A DNA stretch of 64,000 bases, from positions 1 to 64,000 of the forward strand of contig NZ_BMHK01000013.1 in assembly GCF_014640675.1 (NCBI RefSeq). The letters run 5' to 3'. A model generated the notes under the pieces. It saw only the letters and a program-made list of their open reading frames with translations, searched no databases and was not told where the DNA came from. The stretch comes from Novosphingobium endophyticum (lineage in GTDB: Bacteria > Pseudomonadota > Alphaproteobacteria > Sphingomonadales > Sphingomonadaceae). The translations under genes were made by a program, and so were the position numbers. The first letter of the stretch is position 1, and each line of letters begins with the position of its first letter. Shown here piece by piece: positions 16,390 through 26,093 of this stretch.

Positions 16390-17646
16390 ATGGCACACAA
16401 GCCGGAGCAGGACAGCACGGAGGACATCTCCCAGCTCCGCCTGATTCTCCACGAATGGCGCCTGTCATGGCGGCCTGGCATTGCTGGTCTGGTGGCCGGC
16501 TCCATCGGCTATTCGCTTTATGCCGCCGTTTCCAGCCTGTTCGTGGAGCCGTTGCAGGCGCAATTCGGCTGGTCGCGCGGCGACATCGCCTTCGTCCACA
16601 GTTTTGGCATCGTCACCGCCTTTGCGGCACCCGTGGTGGGTCGGCTGACCGACCGAAAAGGCGTCAAGCCGGTGCTGCTGCTGGGGCTGCTGGCGACGGC
16701 GCTGGGATATGTGCTGCTCTCGCAGATGCGCGGATCGCTTCTTTATTATTATGCGGCCTATTTCTGCTTCTCCATGGCTGGCATGGCGACGACGGGGATC
16801 ACGGTGACGCGCATCCTGAGCGGAGCCTTCCACCGCACGCGCGGGACGGCTCTGGCCATCGGAAGATCGGGCCTCGCCCTGACGGGCGCGCTGATGCCGC
16901 TGTTGCTCTTTCCCGTGATAGTGCAGGCAGGCACGGCGGGCGGCTACTTGCTGCTGGGCGGGACCATATTGTTGCTGGCCGTGCCGCTCGTCTGGTTCTG
17001 GGTACCGTCGCGCGCTGCCGACCTGAAAGCGGGGCGTATCTCTGCCGTCGCCATGGCGGACCAATGGCGGGTGCTGCTCAATCAGCCCCGGATTCGGGTG
17101 CTGATCGCCGCCTCCGTCCTCAATTATGTGCCGGTCGTGTCGCTCCTTTCCCAAATGAAGCCGCTGGCCGTGTCCAAGGGGCTGGAGGCGGCGACCGCCG
17201 TGGGAGCAGTGTCGGTGATGGGCCTGGCCGCTGCCTGCGGGGCGCTGCTCAGCGGTGTGCTTGTCGATCGCTTCTGGGCGCCCGCCATTGCCTTCACCCT
17301 CAATATCCTTCCCGCGGCGGGCTGCCTTTTCCTGTTGGGCGGCGACGTGTCGCCACTCGTTTTCTATGCGGCGGTGCTGCTGATCGGACTGGGACAGGGC
17401 GCGGAGATCGACATCGTCGCCTTCATGATCGCACGTTATTTCGGCCTGCGCAGCTATGCGACCATCTACGGGCTGTCGACGCTCGGCATCGCACTCGGCG
17501 TGGCTTTCGGCGCGAGCATGATCGGCCAGGCCTATGACCTGTTTGGCGATTACAACTTCGCCATCATGGCGGCGTCAGCCTCCTTCGCGCTGGCTGCCGT
17601 CCTGTATCTTGCCATGGGCCGATACCCCGAGACTGTGCCCGATTGA
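16390..17646 (+). CDS. MFS transporter
   Basis: A 418-aa inner-membrane permease with about twelve hydrophobic segments and the loop 2-3 signature GRLTDRKGVKPVLLLG typical of the major facilitator superfamily. In this setting it probably moves a catabolic substrate or intermediate across the inner membrane. The start is uncertain: ATG 16390 has GGAG about 13 nt upstream, while a GTG at 16378 lies directly behind the same GGAGA. The first predicted membrane helix begins about 35 residues in either way. Located 51 bp after the SDR stop. Confidence 0.92.
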   Translation: MAHKPEQDSTEDISQLRLILHEWRLSWRPGIAGLVAGSIGYSLYAAVSSLFVEPLQAQFGWSRGDIAFVHSFGIVTAFAAPVVGRLTDRKGVKPVLLLGLLATALGYVLLSQMRGSLLYYYAAYFCFSMAGMATTGITVTRILSGAFHRTRGTALAIGRSGLALTGALMPLLLFPVIVQAGTAGGYLLLGGTILLLAVPLVWFWVPSRAADLKAGRISAVAMADQWRVLLNQPRIRVLIAASVLNYVPVVSLLSQMKPLAVSKGLEAATAVGAVSVMGLAAACGALLSGVLVDRFWAPAIAFTLNILPAAGCLFLLGGDVSPLVFYAAVLLIGLGQGAEIDIVAFMIARYFGLRSYATIYGLSTLGIALGVAFGASMIGQAYDLFGDYNFAIMAASASFALAAVLYLAMGRYPETVPD

Positions 17647-17726
17647 CGTCGGCATAGCACCGCCCCGCCGGTGGCACTCATGCAGGGGGCTGGTTCAGAC
17701 CGCAACCGGGATCGAGGACAAGCGAG

Positions 17727-18221
17727 ATGCAGTTCAAAGGGGATTTCTACCAGATCGGGGTCGTCGTCCATGACATAGATCGCGGCATGGAGCAGTATCA
17801 CCGGCTGCTCGGCCTTGGTCCCTTCTGGCGGCTCGATACCGATTATGAAGGACGCTATCGCGACTGGCACGGCCGTTTCGCCAACAGGAACGCCTTCACG
17901 AAATGGGGCAATGTCTATCTGGAGATGGTGCAGCCCGTCATCGGCGAAGGCAATGCCAAGGAATGGCTTGAAACCCGGGGCGAGGGCATTTTCCATCTGG
18001 GCTATGCGGTCGACGACCTGACTCAGCAGCCCGGTGGCGCGGAATGTGTATTCGAAAGCTGGGGCGCGACGCTACCGGACGGCGATCCCGCCATTATCCA
18101 CCTCGATACCGTGGCGCGCCTCGGCTATTTCGTGGAACTGTCCGACCGCGCACTCGTCAACAAGCTGAATGCGGGCATTGACCGCTTCCTTGCGGAACAT
18201 GCCGGGGGGACGGGGACGTGA
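17727..18221 (+). CDS. VOC family (glyoxalase/dioxygenase-fold) protein
   Basis: A 164-aa vicinal-oxygen-chelate protein with paired beta-alpha-beta-beta-beta modules. The N-terminal QIGVVVHDIDRGMEQYHRLL is characteristic, and Glu in YLEMVQP and His in FHLGYAVDD are likely metal ligands. Members open rings, isomerise or epimerise CoA esters; methylmalonyl-CoA epimerase-like proteins share this layout. The start codon ATG 17727 is supported by the family N-terminus. Its stop overlaps the next SDR's GTG start by 4 bp, showing translational coupling. Confidence 0.88.
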   Translation: MQFKGDFYQIGVVVHDIDRGMEQYHRLLGLGPFWRLDTDYEGRYRDWHGRFANRNAFTKWGNVYLEMVQPVIGEGNAKEWLETRGEGIFHLGYAVDDLTQQPGGAECVFESWGATLPDGDPAIIHLDTVARLGYFVELSDRALVNKLNAGIDRFLAEHAGGTGT

Positions 18222-18964
18222 GCGGCCGGTTCGACGGGAAAGTCGCGGTAGTGACCGGCGCCGCGGCAGGCATCGGCCGCGCCTGCATGAATCGGCTGGC
18301 GGCCGAGGGCGCTACGGTGGTGGGACTGGACCGTGATGCGGCCAAGCTGCATCAGGCGGTTGCGGCTGCGCAGGGAACCGTGGTCGCGATGATGTGCGAT
18401 ATCGCTGATGCCGATGCTATCGCGACTACCGTGACGGGAATCATCGGGCGGTTCGGCGCGATTCACGTCCTGGTCAACAATGCGGGCATCGGCAACCGGC
18501 AGCGGGTCCGCCTGCATGAGCAGTCGCCGGAGGACTGGGACTGCGTGATGGCCGTCAACGTGCGCGGCATGTTCCTGACGCAGCGGGCCATCCTTCCCCA
18601 TATGCTGCGCCAGGGCGGCGGTGCCATCGTTAACATGGCCTCGATCGGCAGCTATCGCGCCACGGCCTTGTCCAGCCCCTATATCACGTCCAAGGGCGCG
18701 GCGCTGATGATGACGCGCGCCACGGCCGTCGATTATGCGAAGGACAATATCCGGATCAACGCGGTCTGCCCCGGCACCACCAATACGGACATTCTCGCTG
18801 GCAGTTCGCAGGAGGTGATCGACATGCTGGTCGCCCGCGCGCCGCAGGGCGAGCTGGTCGAGCCGAAAGAAGTTGCCGCCCTGGTTGCCTTCCTTGCCTC
18901 CGATGAGGCGCCGCACATTACGGGCGGCAGCTATCTCATCGACGCGGGCCGCAGCGCTTCCTGA
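18218..18964 (+). CDS. SDR family oxidoreductase
   Basis: A 248-aa classical SDR: VVTGAAAGIG cofactor loop, NNAG, MASIGS and Tyr-Ile-Thr-Ser-Lys at the active site, normal ILAG tail region and Ile-Asp-Ala-Gly-Arg end. It starts with GTG at 18218 overlapping the VOC gene's TGA (GTGA), so the two are co-translated and likely act on consecutive steps. Last gene of the run begun at 14027; a 364-bp gap follows. Confidence 0.92.
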   Translation: MSGRFDGKVAVVTGAAAGIGRACMNRLAAEGATVVGLDRDAAKLHQAVAAAQGTVVAMMCDIADADAIATTVTGIIGRFGAIHVLVNNAGIGNRQRVRLHEQSPEDWDCVMAVNVRGMFLTQRAILPHMLRQGGGAIVNMASIGSYRATALSSPYITSKGAALMMTRATAVDYAKDNIRINAVCPGTTNTDILAGSSQEVIDMLVARAPQGELVEPKEVAALVAFLASDEAPHITGGSYLIDAGRSAS

Positions 18965-19328
18965 GGGGGATACGCGAACCGCGCTGTCATCGGCAGCCTT
19001 GCTTGGTTTGGAAGACCAACTCGACTATCGCGGAAATAGGTGAACTGGAGCGGAATTGCCTGAGCATTGCGGGGCGGCCTGCCGGGTAAGGAAACGATAG
19101 CTGTCGCGGCACCCGCCCCGCTATGAGCCGCGCCGCGCTCTACAGGACATGATGACTGGCCTGATGAAGGCGCCAGTGGCGCCTGTTCCGGTCCGTCCAG
19201 CACAACCTTGATGGTATCGCCGGGGCCTTGACCTCAATGCTCTGCCCGGATCACCATATCGCACGGCAACGCAGTAGAAATGCCGCATGCGGGAACGATA
19301 GTTCTTGTTGGTGCGAGGGAGAGGTGCA
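18965..19328. other. Intergenic region with hairpins, likely promoter of the next unit
   Basis: No gene seen. A 9-bp pair GCGGGGCGG / CCGCCCCGC lies about 45 bp apart in the 19.07-19.13 kb part, and AGGCGCC-AGT-GGCGCCT (19168-19184) is a perfect 7-bp hairpin without a T tract. The region probably holds the end of one operon and the promoter of the DUF1214 operon. Confidence 0.5.
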
Positions 19329-20630
19329 GTGACTCACGATGCCGAAGGCTATTTCCTGTCCTCGACAAATCCCGTCGCCAATGTCGACCAGCGAGACCTG
19401 GAAAAGCTGGCCATTCGCATGTTCGAGCGAGACGATGTAAAAGCCGCTCGCCTGCGCGCGGATATCATGTGGCGGCGGGTTGCCGACCGGCTGATGCCCG
19501 CTGACCAGATGGCGCTTCTCGACGATCATGTCTCCGACTATTGCTTCAGATGCACGATGGTCGCCGCCAATACCGACGCCAATCATCCGCGCGTGCTGCG
19601 CGTCTATACGCAGGGCGCGGAGTGGTTCGGGCACAAGGTGCCGGGGTCGAAATGGGGCGGGGACAATCCCGACAATGCCTACCGCATCATCCCCGTCGTG
19701 GCGGGTGGCAGCTATGAAGTGATCGGCCAGCGGCAGGTAGAGCCGTCCACCTACGTCACCTTCCAGCTGGTGGGGAACAGCACCACTTCGGCGACGCTCG
19801 CCTCGCTGGAGCAGATGGACATGGAGATCGCCGCGGACGGCAGCTATCGTCTGACGCTTGACGATACGCCTGCCGATGGGCGGCGCAATCACATGACCAT
19901 CCCGGAAGGGACGCTGTATCTCTTCATCCGCGATTCCATGGGTGACTGGGAGACACAGGCACCCGATGCCCTGCGCGTGCGCCGCCTCAACCCGGCGACG
20001 CGTGTCCCCCTGAGCGAGGATGAGCTTGCGAAAACTGCGATCCACAACATCCTGTCCGATGTCTTCTACGCCCTTTATGCGCAGCGCCTGTTCTTCAACG
20101 GACCCCAGATGCTGACCCCGCCGGAAGGGGCCGGGTCCGTCGGCGGCCTGTTGACGCAGCAGGGAAGCCTCGGCCATTTCACCCTTGCGGAGGACGAGGC
20201 GATCGTTATCACCGCCAATGCGGCGGGCGCGACCTACAGGGACATCGTGCTGCACGACCTGTGGCTCCGGAGTCTTCCCAACCGCGACAACCAGATCAGC
20301 CTGACCAACGCGCAGATGATGCCCGACGCCGATGGGCGGTACACCTACGTCATCGCCATTGCCGATCCGGGCGTACACAACTGGCTCGACACTTGCGGCT
20401 TGCACGATGTGCTGGTGCTGCACCGCTGGCAGGGGTTCCCCGATCCCGACGCGCCGCCGCCAGCGATCGAAAGCCGCAGGGTGAAACTTGCCGAACTTGA
20501 CGCTGCCTTGCAGCAAGGCGTGGCGCGCGTGACGGTGGAGGAGCGGGCCACCCAGATCGCGCGGCGGCAGGCGGCCTACGATCGGCGCTTTGCCGTGGAC
20601 GACGATATCTGGGGTTCAGGCCAGGGCTGA
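19329..20630 (+). CDS. DUF1214 domain-containing protein
   Basis: A 433-aa protein of the DUF1214 group. The C-terminal domain carries a Leu-His-Asp-Leu-Trp segment, SLTNAQMMPDADGRYTYVIA and DPGVHNWLDT, the last of which it shares with the protein at 39268. No signal peptide is evident. The reaction is unknown; these proteins are common in sphingomonad and actinobacterial steroid or hydrocarbon clusters. It starts with GTG 19329, supported by GAGGGAGAGG just upstream. First gene of a six-gene plus-strand run. Confidence 0.82.
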   Translation: MTHDAEGYFLSSTNPVANVDQRDLEKLAIRMFERDDVKAARLRADIMWRRVADRLMPADQMALLDDHVSDYCFRCTMVAANTDANHPRVLRVYTQGAEWFGHKVPGSKWGGDNPDNAYRIIPVVAGGSYEVIGQRQVEPSTYVTFQLVGNSTTSATLASLEQMDMEIAADGSYRLTLDDTPADGRRNHMTIPEGTLYLFIRDSMGDWETQAPDALRVRRLNPATRVPLSEDELAKTAIHNILSDVFYALYAQRLFFNGPQMLTPPEGAGSVGGLLTQQGSLGHFTLAEDEAIVITANAAGATYRDIVLHDLWLRSLPNRDNQISLTNAQMMPDADGRYTYVIAIADPGVHNWLDTCGLHDVLVLHRWQGFPDPDAPPPAIESRRVKLAELDAALQQGVARVTVEERATQIARRQAAYDRRFAVDDDIWGSGQG

Positions 20631-20754
20631 ACGTCGCCGTCGCAGCGGAATGTGCACCTCCATCCAGCGCATCTCTGATCAGTCGCACGGCGGCCTTGCC
20701 TGATTGCCGGGTCGTCGTGCCTAGTGGACGAATAAGGGTTTGGAGAAGCGGCGG

Positions 20755-21660
20755 ATGATGATGGTTGTGACCGGGGCGACGGGCAGCCAGGGCGGAGCGG
20801 TGGTTCGCGCTCTGCGCGGCGCCGGCCTGCCCGTGCGGGTGCTGGTGCGGGACCCTGCATCCGATGCGGCGCGGGAACTGGCGGCGCTGGGCGCGGACCT
20901 CGCCCTCGGCAGCTTTGGCGATGCAGCTTCGCTTGACAGCGCCATGGCCGGCGCGGCGTCGGTGTTCTCCGTGCAGCCCGCACCCTTTGCCGATCCGGAC
21001 AGCGAGCGCGATCAGGCACGCGCCCTCATCGGGGCCGCGCGGCGGGCGGGGGTGGATCACTTCATTCACAGTTCGGTGTCCAACACGGGTGATTTCCGCA
21101 CCATGCCGGGCTGGGCGGAGGGCCGCTGGGCGCGCAATTATTGGGAGAGCAAGGCGGACGTGGAGGCCATGGTCAGGGATGCTGGCTTTCCCGTCCATAG
21201 CATCCTGCGCCCCGCCTTCATGATGGAGAATTTCGCGCTGCCCAAGGCGGCATGGATGTTCCCGGACCTTGCTCAGGGCCGGATCATGACGGCGATCGCG
21301 CCGGAGACGCGCATCGCCCTCATCGCGGCCGGCGACATTGGTGCGGCGGTAGTCGCGGTGCTCGCCGAACCGAATGCGTTCGGGGGGCAGCCGCTGGAAA
21401 TGGCCGGGGACTGGCTGAGCCCGCCGGAGATCGCGGTGATCCTGGCTCGCGTGACGGGCCGCGGGGTCGTCGCTTCCACGCTGGACGCCGCGACGCTGAT
21501 CGAGCGTGGACAAAACCCCGGCTGGGTCGAGACCCAGATTTGGATGAACAGCGTCGGCTATCCGGCCCGTCCCGCGATGATGGGGGCCGTGGGCCTGGTC
21601 CCGACCTGCTTTGCCGCATGGGCACAAAGTGCAGCGGCGACGATTCCGGTGGCGGGGTAG
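20755..21660 (+). CDS. NmrA-like NAD(P)-binding protein (atypical SDR)
   Basis: A 301-aa atypical SDR of the NmrA/quinone oxidoreductase-2 type: VVTGATGSQGGAVV at the N-terminus binds NAD(P), and VRVLVRDP follows as the cofactor-selectivity loop. A full YxxxK is not required in this group; members act as redox sensors or reduce quinones. The start is the first of three ATG codons in a row (20755), with GGAG 9 nt upstream. It lies 124 bp after the DUF1214 gene. Confidence 0.88.
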   Translation: MMMVVTGATGSQGGAVVRALRGAGLPVRVLVRDPASDAARELAALGADLALGSFGDAASLDSAMAGAASVFSVQPAPFADPDSERDQARALIGAARRAGVDHFIHSSVSNTGDFRTMPGWAEGRWARNYWESKADVEAMVRDAGFPVHSILRPAFMMENFALPKAAWMFPDLAQGRIMTAIAPETRIALIAAGDIGAAVVAVLAEPNAFGGQPLEMAGDWLSPPEIAVILARVTGRGVVASTLDAATLIERGQNPGWVETQIWMNSVGYPARPAMMGAVGLVPTCFAAWAQSAAATIPVAG

Positions 21661-21668
21661 AGCGGGTG

Positions 21669-22289
21669 ATGAAGACGGTTATCCTGGCGCGTGCCCCCGA
21701 CGGAAAGCTAGGCGAAGCATGGCCCGGCTTCCTGTCCTGCCGCCCGTGGGCCGCGCAGGCGTCGCGCATCGCCGTGCAGGTCGGTATGCCATCAACGCCC
21801 GCACCGGCAGAGGCGCCGGAACCGCCGCTCTATGATGCAGTGATCGAACTTTGGTCCGACACCCCCCTGCCTCTTGCCGCCGACAGGGAACTTGCCGCGC
21901 GCGCCCTGCTGGATATTCGCGCGTCCCAGGAACTGGTGGCGAAAGGCACCGCGCCGGCGGTCGTCGGGGTAACGCCCGGGCTGTCGCAGCTTTCCTTCAT
22001 TGCCGCGCTGCCGGGTTTGGCCCCCGCCGAATATCTGCGCCACTGGGGGGAGCATATCCCGCTCGCGACCGCCATCCACGTCGGTATGGACCGCTATGTG
22101 CAGGACCGGCTTTCGGCGGGCGAGGCCGGATGGTTCGGCATGGCACACCTGCATTTCCCCGATGACGCCGCATTGCGCGACGGCCTGTTCCGATCGGCCG
22201 AAGATGTCGCGGTAATCACTGACGATGTCGCGGAATTTGTCGGCGAATATGCCACGATGCTCGCCATCGAGCATGTCGTGAAATCCTGA
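21669..22289 (+). CDS. EthD domain-containing protein
   Basis: A 206-aa protein whose second half (about 105-200) fits the dimeric ferredoxin-like EthD fold: LSQLSFIAALPGLAPAEYLR, then HWGEHIPLA and a Tyr-Val-Gln-Asp-Arg segment. EthD-like proteins are needed for some P450-dependent ether degradations, and others are decarboxylases or monooxygenases. ATG 21669 lies 8 bp after the previous stop; a GTG codon directly precedes it. Role in this pathway unknown. Confidence 0.75.
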   Translation: MKTVILARAPDGKLGEAWPGFLSCRPWAAQASRIAVQVGMPSTPAPAEAPEPPLYDAVIELWSDTPLPLAADRELAARALLDIRASQELVAKGTAPAVVGVTPGLSQLSFIAALPGLAPAEYLRHWGEHIPLATAIHVGMDRYVQDRLSAGEAGWFGMAHLHFPDDAALRDGLFRSAEDVAVITDDVAEFVGEYATMLAIEHVVKS

Positions 22290-22308
22290 TGAATCGAAGG
22301 AGCAGCCA

Positions 22309-23100
22309 GTGGATCTGGGACTGAGAGGAAAGCGCGCGCTCGTCACGGGCAGCAGTTTAGGCATCGGCGCGGGCATCGCGCATATGCTGGCGGCGGAAGG
22401 CTGCGCGGTCGTCGTCCATGGCCGCGACCGCGATCGTGCGGAGGCGGTGGGACGGGAAATAGGCGCGGCCGCCGTCGCCATCGGTGATCTTGCGACGGAT
22501 GAGGGCGCGAATGCCGTCGCCGCTGTGGCGGGGACAGTCGACATTCTCGTCAACAATGCGGGCGGCGCGGCGGGAACCTCCGCCATGACCTGGGAGGCTG
22601 TCGATGAGGCGGGATGGATGGCAACTTATCAGCTCAACGCCATCACCGCCGCGCGCCTGATCCGCCGCTTGCTGCCGGGGATGAAAGCAACGGGCTGGGG
22701 CCGGATCATCAATATCGCCAGCGCGGCCGGCACGCAGCCCATTGCCTTCGGACCCGACTATGGCGCGGCGAAAGGCGCCATGCTCAACATGACGGTCAGC
22801 CTCGCCAAGGCCCTCGGCGACTGCGGCATCACTGCGAACAGCATCAGTCCCGGCGCGATAATGACCCCCGCCGTCGAGTCGTGGCTCGGCAGCCTGCGCG
22901 CGACCATGGGCTGGGGTGACATAACGCTGGCGGAGGCGGAGAAGCGAATGACGCGAGAGATCACGCCGATTCCCGTCGGCCGCGTGGGCCGCGTTGAGGA
23001 TATCGCGCATGTGGTCTGCATGATCGCCAGTCCGGCGTCGGGCTATATGACGGGTGCGAATGTCCGCGTCGACGGGGGACAGGTCCAGAGCGTCAATTGA
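22309..23100 (+). CDS. SDR family oxidoreductase
   Basis: A 263-aa classical SDR: VTGSSLGIGAGIA cofactor loop, NNAGG, NIASAAG and Tyr-Gly-Ala-Ala-Lys at the active site, and a VDGGQVQS tail. It starts with GTG 22309 behind AAGGAG. It follows the EthD-like gene by 19 bp and precedes the next SDR by 19 bp, so it is within the same operon. Confidence 0.92.
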   Translation: MDLGLRGKRALVTGSSLGIGAGIAHMLAAEGCAVVVHGRDRDRAEAVGREIGAAAVAIGDLATDEGANAVAAVAGTVDILVNNAGGAAGTSAMTWEAVDEAGWMATYQLNAITAARLIRRLLPGMKATGWGRIINIASAAGTQPIAFGPDYGAAKGAMLNMTVSLAKALGDCGITANSISPGAIMTPAVESWLGSLRATMGWGDITLAEAEKRMTREITPIPVGRVGRVEDIAHVVCMIASPASGYMTGANVRVDGGQVQSVN

Positions 23101-23119
23101 GAGATTTCAGGAGATAGGG

Positions 23120-24097
23120 ATGACGGAAGCACTACGTTTCGACGGCCGCGTGGCCATCATAACGGGCGCGGGCAATGGCCTGGGCAAGGACTATGCGCTG
23201 GAACTGGCGCGGCGGGGCGCAAGGGTCGTCGTGAATGACCTGGGCGGCAGCGGCGCGGGTGTCGGCGCCTCAACCAACGCCGCCGATCTGGTGGCCGAGG
23301 AGATCCGCGACGCTGGCGGGAAGGCGGTCGCCAATTATGACAGCGTGTCCACGCGGGAGGGCGGCGCGGCTATCGTGCAAAGCGCTCTGGACGCATTCGG
23401 AAAGCTGGACATCTGCATCAACAATGCCGGTTTCCTGCGCAACGGCCGCTTCGAGGACCTGACGGATCAGCAGATCGACGCGATCATCGACGTGCATCTC
23501 AAGGGGGCCTTCTACGTCGCCCAACCCGCCTATCGCACCATGCGGCAGAACGGCTATGGCCGCTTCCTGTTCACCGGCTCCGCCTCCGCCATGTTCGGCC
23601 ATGCCTGGCAGGCCAATTACGCCGCGGCCAAGGGCGGGCTGATGGGCCTGAGCCATGTCGTCGCGATCGAGGGTTCCGCTTATGGCATCACTTCCAATCT
23701 GCTGATGCCCACGGCCCAGTCCCGCCTGGCGGACGAGATGGACACCGGCTTCATGGAAATCCCGGCCTTCGCGCAATCCGTGACGAGCGCGGATTATGCT
23801 GCCAGTGCCGACCGGATTGAGGTGCCGTTCAACACGCCGTTGGCCGTCTATCTGGTCAGCGAACAGTGCGCTTCCACCCACGACATCTACACCGCCAACA
23901 GCGGCCGCTATGCAAAGGTCCGCATCTGCGCCGCCGATGGCTGGGTCGCGCCGATGGGCAGCACGCCTCCCGTGGCGGAAGATATCGCCGCGCATTTCGG
24001 CCGGATTTGCGACAGCGACATCCATCACGAGCCACTGACCGTCTATGACGAGTTTACGGCGGTGGCCAAGGCCGCGCGGCGACAGGGCGTGATCTGA
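23120..24097 (+). CDS. SDR oxidoreductase, long MFE-2-like type
   Basis: A 325-aa SDR close to those at 15367 and 53280: ITGAGNGLGKDYALELARRG, then VVVNDLGGSGAGVGAS, then a Tyr-Ala-Ala-Ala-Lys active site, with a C-terminal extension after about residue 250. The subgroup is linked to 3-hydroxyacyl-CoA oxidation. ATG 23120 has AGGAGAT 8 nt upstream. Confidence 0.92.
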   Translation: MTEALRFDGRVAIITGAGNGLGKDYALELARRGARVVVNDLGGSGAGVGASTNAADLVAEEIRDAGGKAVANYDSVSTREGGAAIVQSALDAFGKLDICINNAGFLRNGRFEDLTDQQIDAIIDVHLKGAFYVAQPAYRTMRQNGYGRFLFTGSASAMFGHAWQANYAAAKGGLMGLSHVVAIEGSAYGITSNLLMPTAQSRLADEMDTGFMEIPAFAQSVTSADYAASADRIEVPFNTPLAVYLVSEQCASTHDIYTANSGRYAKVRICAADGWVAPMGSTPPVAEDIAAHFGRICDSDIHHEPLTVYDEFTAVAKAARRQGVI

Positions 24098-24177
24098 AAG
24101 ACGGTTCGCGGAACACTCGCCGCGATCAGCCGCGATTGAGAAGCAGCGGCCCCTGCGGCCAAAGGGAGGAAAAGCGC

Positions 24178-24978
24178 ATGACGGGCGAAAGGCGCTGGTT
24201 CATAACCGGCATATCGAGCGGTATCGGACAAGCGCTGGCGCACGCTGCCTTGGCTGCTGGCGACAGCGTGATCGGCACCGCCCGGGACGACAACACGATT
24301 GCCCGGTTCGAGGAAAGCTCGCCCGGCCGTGCCATCGGCATTCGGCTGGATGTCAGCCGCCTCGCCGATATCGCGGGCGCGGTGGACCGAGCCTTGACGC
24401 ACGGGCCGGTCGACATCCTCGTCAACAATGCCGGGCAAAGCCTGTTCGGCGCCTTCGAGGAAGTTCCGGTCGAGGAAGCCCGCGCCCTGTTCGACGTCAA
24501 TGTCTTTGGTCCATGGGCGCTGGCGCGTGCCATGCTGCCGCATTTCCGGGCGCGCGGCGCCGGGCAGTTCGTGCATGTCTCCTCCGGGTGCGGGTTGAAC
24601 GGCACGCCTGGCCTTAGCGCCTATTGCGCGAGCAAGTTCGCGCTGGAAGGGTTCAGCGAGACTTTGGCTCTGGAGATCGCCGGCTTTGGCCTGCGCGTGA
24701 TGATCGTCGAACCTGGAGCAGTCGCCACGCGTTTCATCAGCCATGGCACACGGGAGGCAGGCAGCCCTATCGAGGCCTATGCCGCCCTTTCCGGTTCCGG
24801 CAAGGCGATGCTGGAGGGCTATTATGCTACCGCTGCCTCCACGCCGGAAAGCGTGGCCGACGCCATAATGGCCGCGCTTGCCGCTCCCGAGCCGCCGCTG
24901 CGGTTGCTGGTCGGTGACGACGGGCGGCCTGCGGTGCTCCAGAAGGCCGATCATCTGCGGATGATCGCCGGCGGTTGA
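24178..24978 (+). CDS. SDR oxidoreductase
   Basis: A 266-aa SDR of the oxidoreductase group often annotated as estradiol-17-beta/retinol dehydrogenase-like: FITGISSGIGQALAHAAL, NNAGQ, VSSGCG and Tyr-Cys-Ala-Ser-Lys, then the EPGAVAT segment typical of that group. ATG 24178 has GGGAGGA about 8 nt before. It ends 12 bp from the convergent alcohol dehydrogenase, closing the run begun at 19329. Confidence 0.91.
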   Translation: MTGERRWFITGISSGIGQALAHAALAAGDSVIGTARDDNTIARFEESSPGRAIGIRLDVSRLADIAGAVDRALTHGPVDILVNNAGQSLFGAFEEVPVEEARALFDVNVFGPWALARAMLPHFRARGAGQFVHVSSGCGLNGTPGLSAYCASKFALEGFSETLALEIAGFGLRVMIVEPGAVATRFISHGTREAGSPIEAYAALSGSGKAMLEGYYATAASTPESVADAIMAALAAPEPPLRLLVGDDGRPAVLQKADHLRMIAGG

Positions 24979-24990
24979 GCCCCGTGCCGC

Positions 24991-25893
24991 CTAAGGGGTC
25001 AGGATGATCTTGCCGCCCGCACCGCCGCTGTCGACCAGGCGTTGTGCTTCGGCCGCCTCCGCAAGCGGCATGGTCTTCGCGATGGGTACCTCCAGTGCGC
25101 CGGTCACGACGGCCGCCGCCAGCCGTTGCAAGGCCGCGCCATTGGGCTGAACGGCGTAGAACTCCGGCGCGGCGGGCAGGTTCGCCGCCTCGATGGGCGT
25201 CGTGGCGACGGTAACGATCCGGCCGCCGGGCTTCAAATGCAGGCAGAGCTGGCCCACCGCCTCGCCGCCTACGGTATCGAGCACATGGTCGAAGGGTGCG
25301 CCGGTCCATGCCTCCTCGCCAAGTGCGACGACCTCGTCCGCGCCCTGCGCCATGGCCACTGCGCGATGGCCGGCGCGCACGGCTGCCACGACATGCGCGC
25401 GCCGCGCCTTTGCCGCGCGCATGGCGAAGCGTCCCACTGCGCCGGCCGCCCCGGTGATCAGCAGGCGATCCCCCGCCTTCAGATCGAGCGCGTCCTCCGC
25501 CATCTGCGTTCCGGTCAGGCCCGCCGTGGGAATGGCGGCCGCCTCTGCAAAGGCCAGCGCGTCCGGCATGATCACGAACTGCCCTGCAGGCGCAGCGACG
25601 TACTCGGCATAGCCGCCCTTGCGGAAGGGATCGAGCATACCGAATACCCGCGTTCCGGCTGGGAACCCAGCCCCGGATTCCACCTCGCCCGCCACATCAT
25701 AGCCCAGCACATGCGGAAAACTTACCGGCGCGAAGTCGGCAAACATGCCGGCGCGCCATTTGCCGTCGGCCGGGTTCACGGCCGCCGCCCTGATCCTGAC
25801 CAATGTTTCGCCCTTTCCAGGCACCGGCCGTGGCAGTTGGGCCATCTCGAGAACATCCGCCCCGCCATAACCGTTCATGATGATCGCGCGCAT
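24991..25893 (-). CDS. NADP-dependent quinone-oxidoreductase-like MDR
   Basis: A 300-aa zinc-free medium-chain reductase of the quinone oxidoreductase group. The N-terminal GroES-like domain includes VNPADGKWRAG, VLGYDVAGEV and RVFGM; the Rossmann domain starts at LLITGAAGAVGRFAMRAAK. It should reduce quinones or enones with NADPH. ATG 25893 has GAGGGGAAG about 4-10 nt upstream. It is divergent from the SDR at 26094 across 200 bp. Confidence 0.92.
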   Translation of the reverse strand: MRAIIMNGYGGADVLEMAQLPRPVPGKGETLVRIRAAAVNPADGKWRAGMFADFAPVSFPHVLGYDVAGEVESGAGFPAGTRVFGMLDPFRKGGYAEYVAAPAGQFVIMPDALAFAEAAAIPTAGLTGTQMAEDALDLKAGDRLLITGAAGAVGRFAMRAAKARRAHVVAAVRAGHRAVAMAQGADEVVALGEEAWTGAPFDHVLDTVGGEAVGQLCLHLKPGGRIVTVATTPIEAANLPAAPEFYAVQPNGAALQRLAAAVVTGALEVPIAKTMPLAEAAEAQRLVDSGGAGGKIILTP

Positions 25894-26093
25894 CGTCTTC
25901 CCCTCAATGTGATCAGCCGGGCGATGCATCTTTGCTCCAGCCCTGTCTGACTATTCGATTCTCCTCTCTCGGCCCGTAGTGCCAGGCAAGCGTCGCAGCA
26001 TAGCCATCACGATCATGATGATTGGCTAGCTCAATGGGTTGTCCCGACCATCGCCGCTACGCTGCCGAGGCGAAGCGAGACCGGGAGAGCATG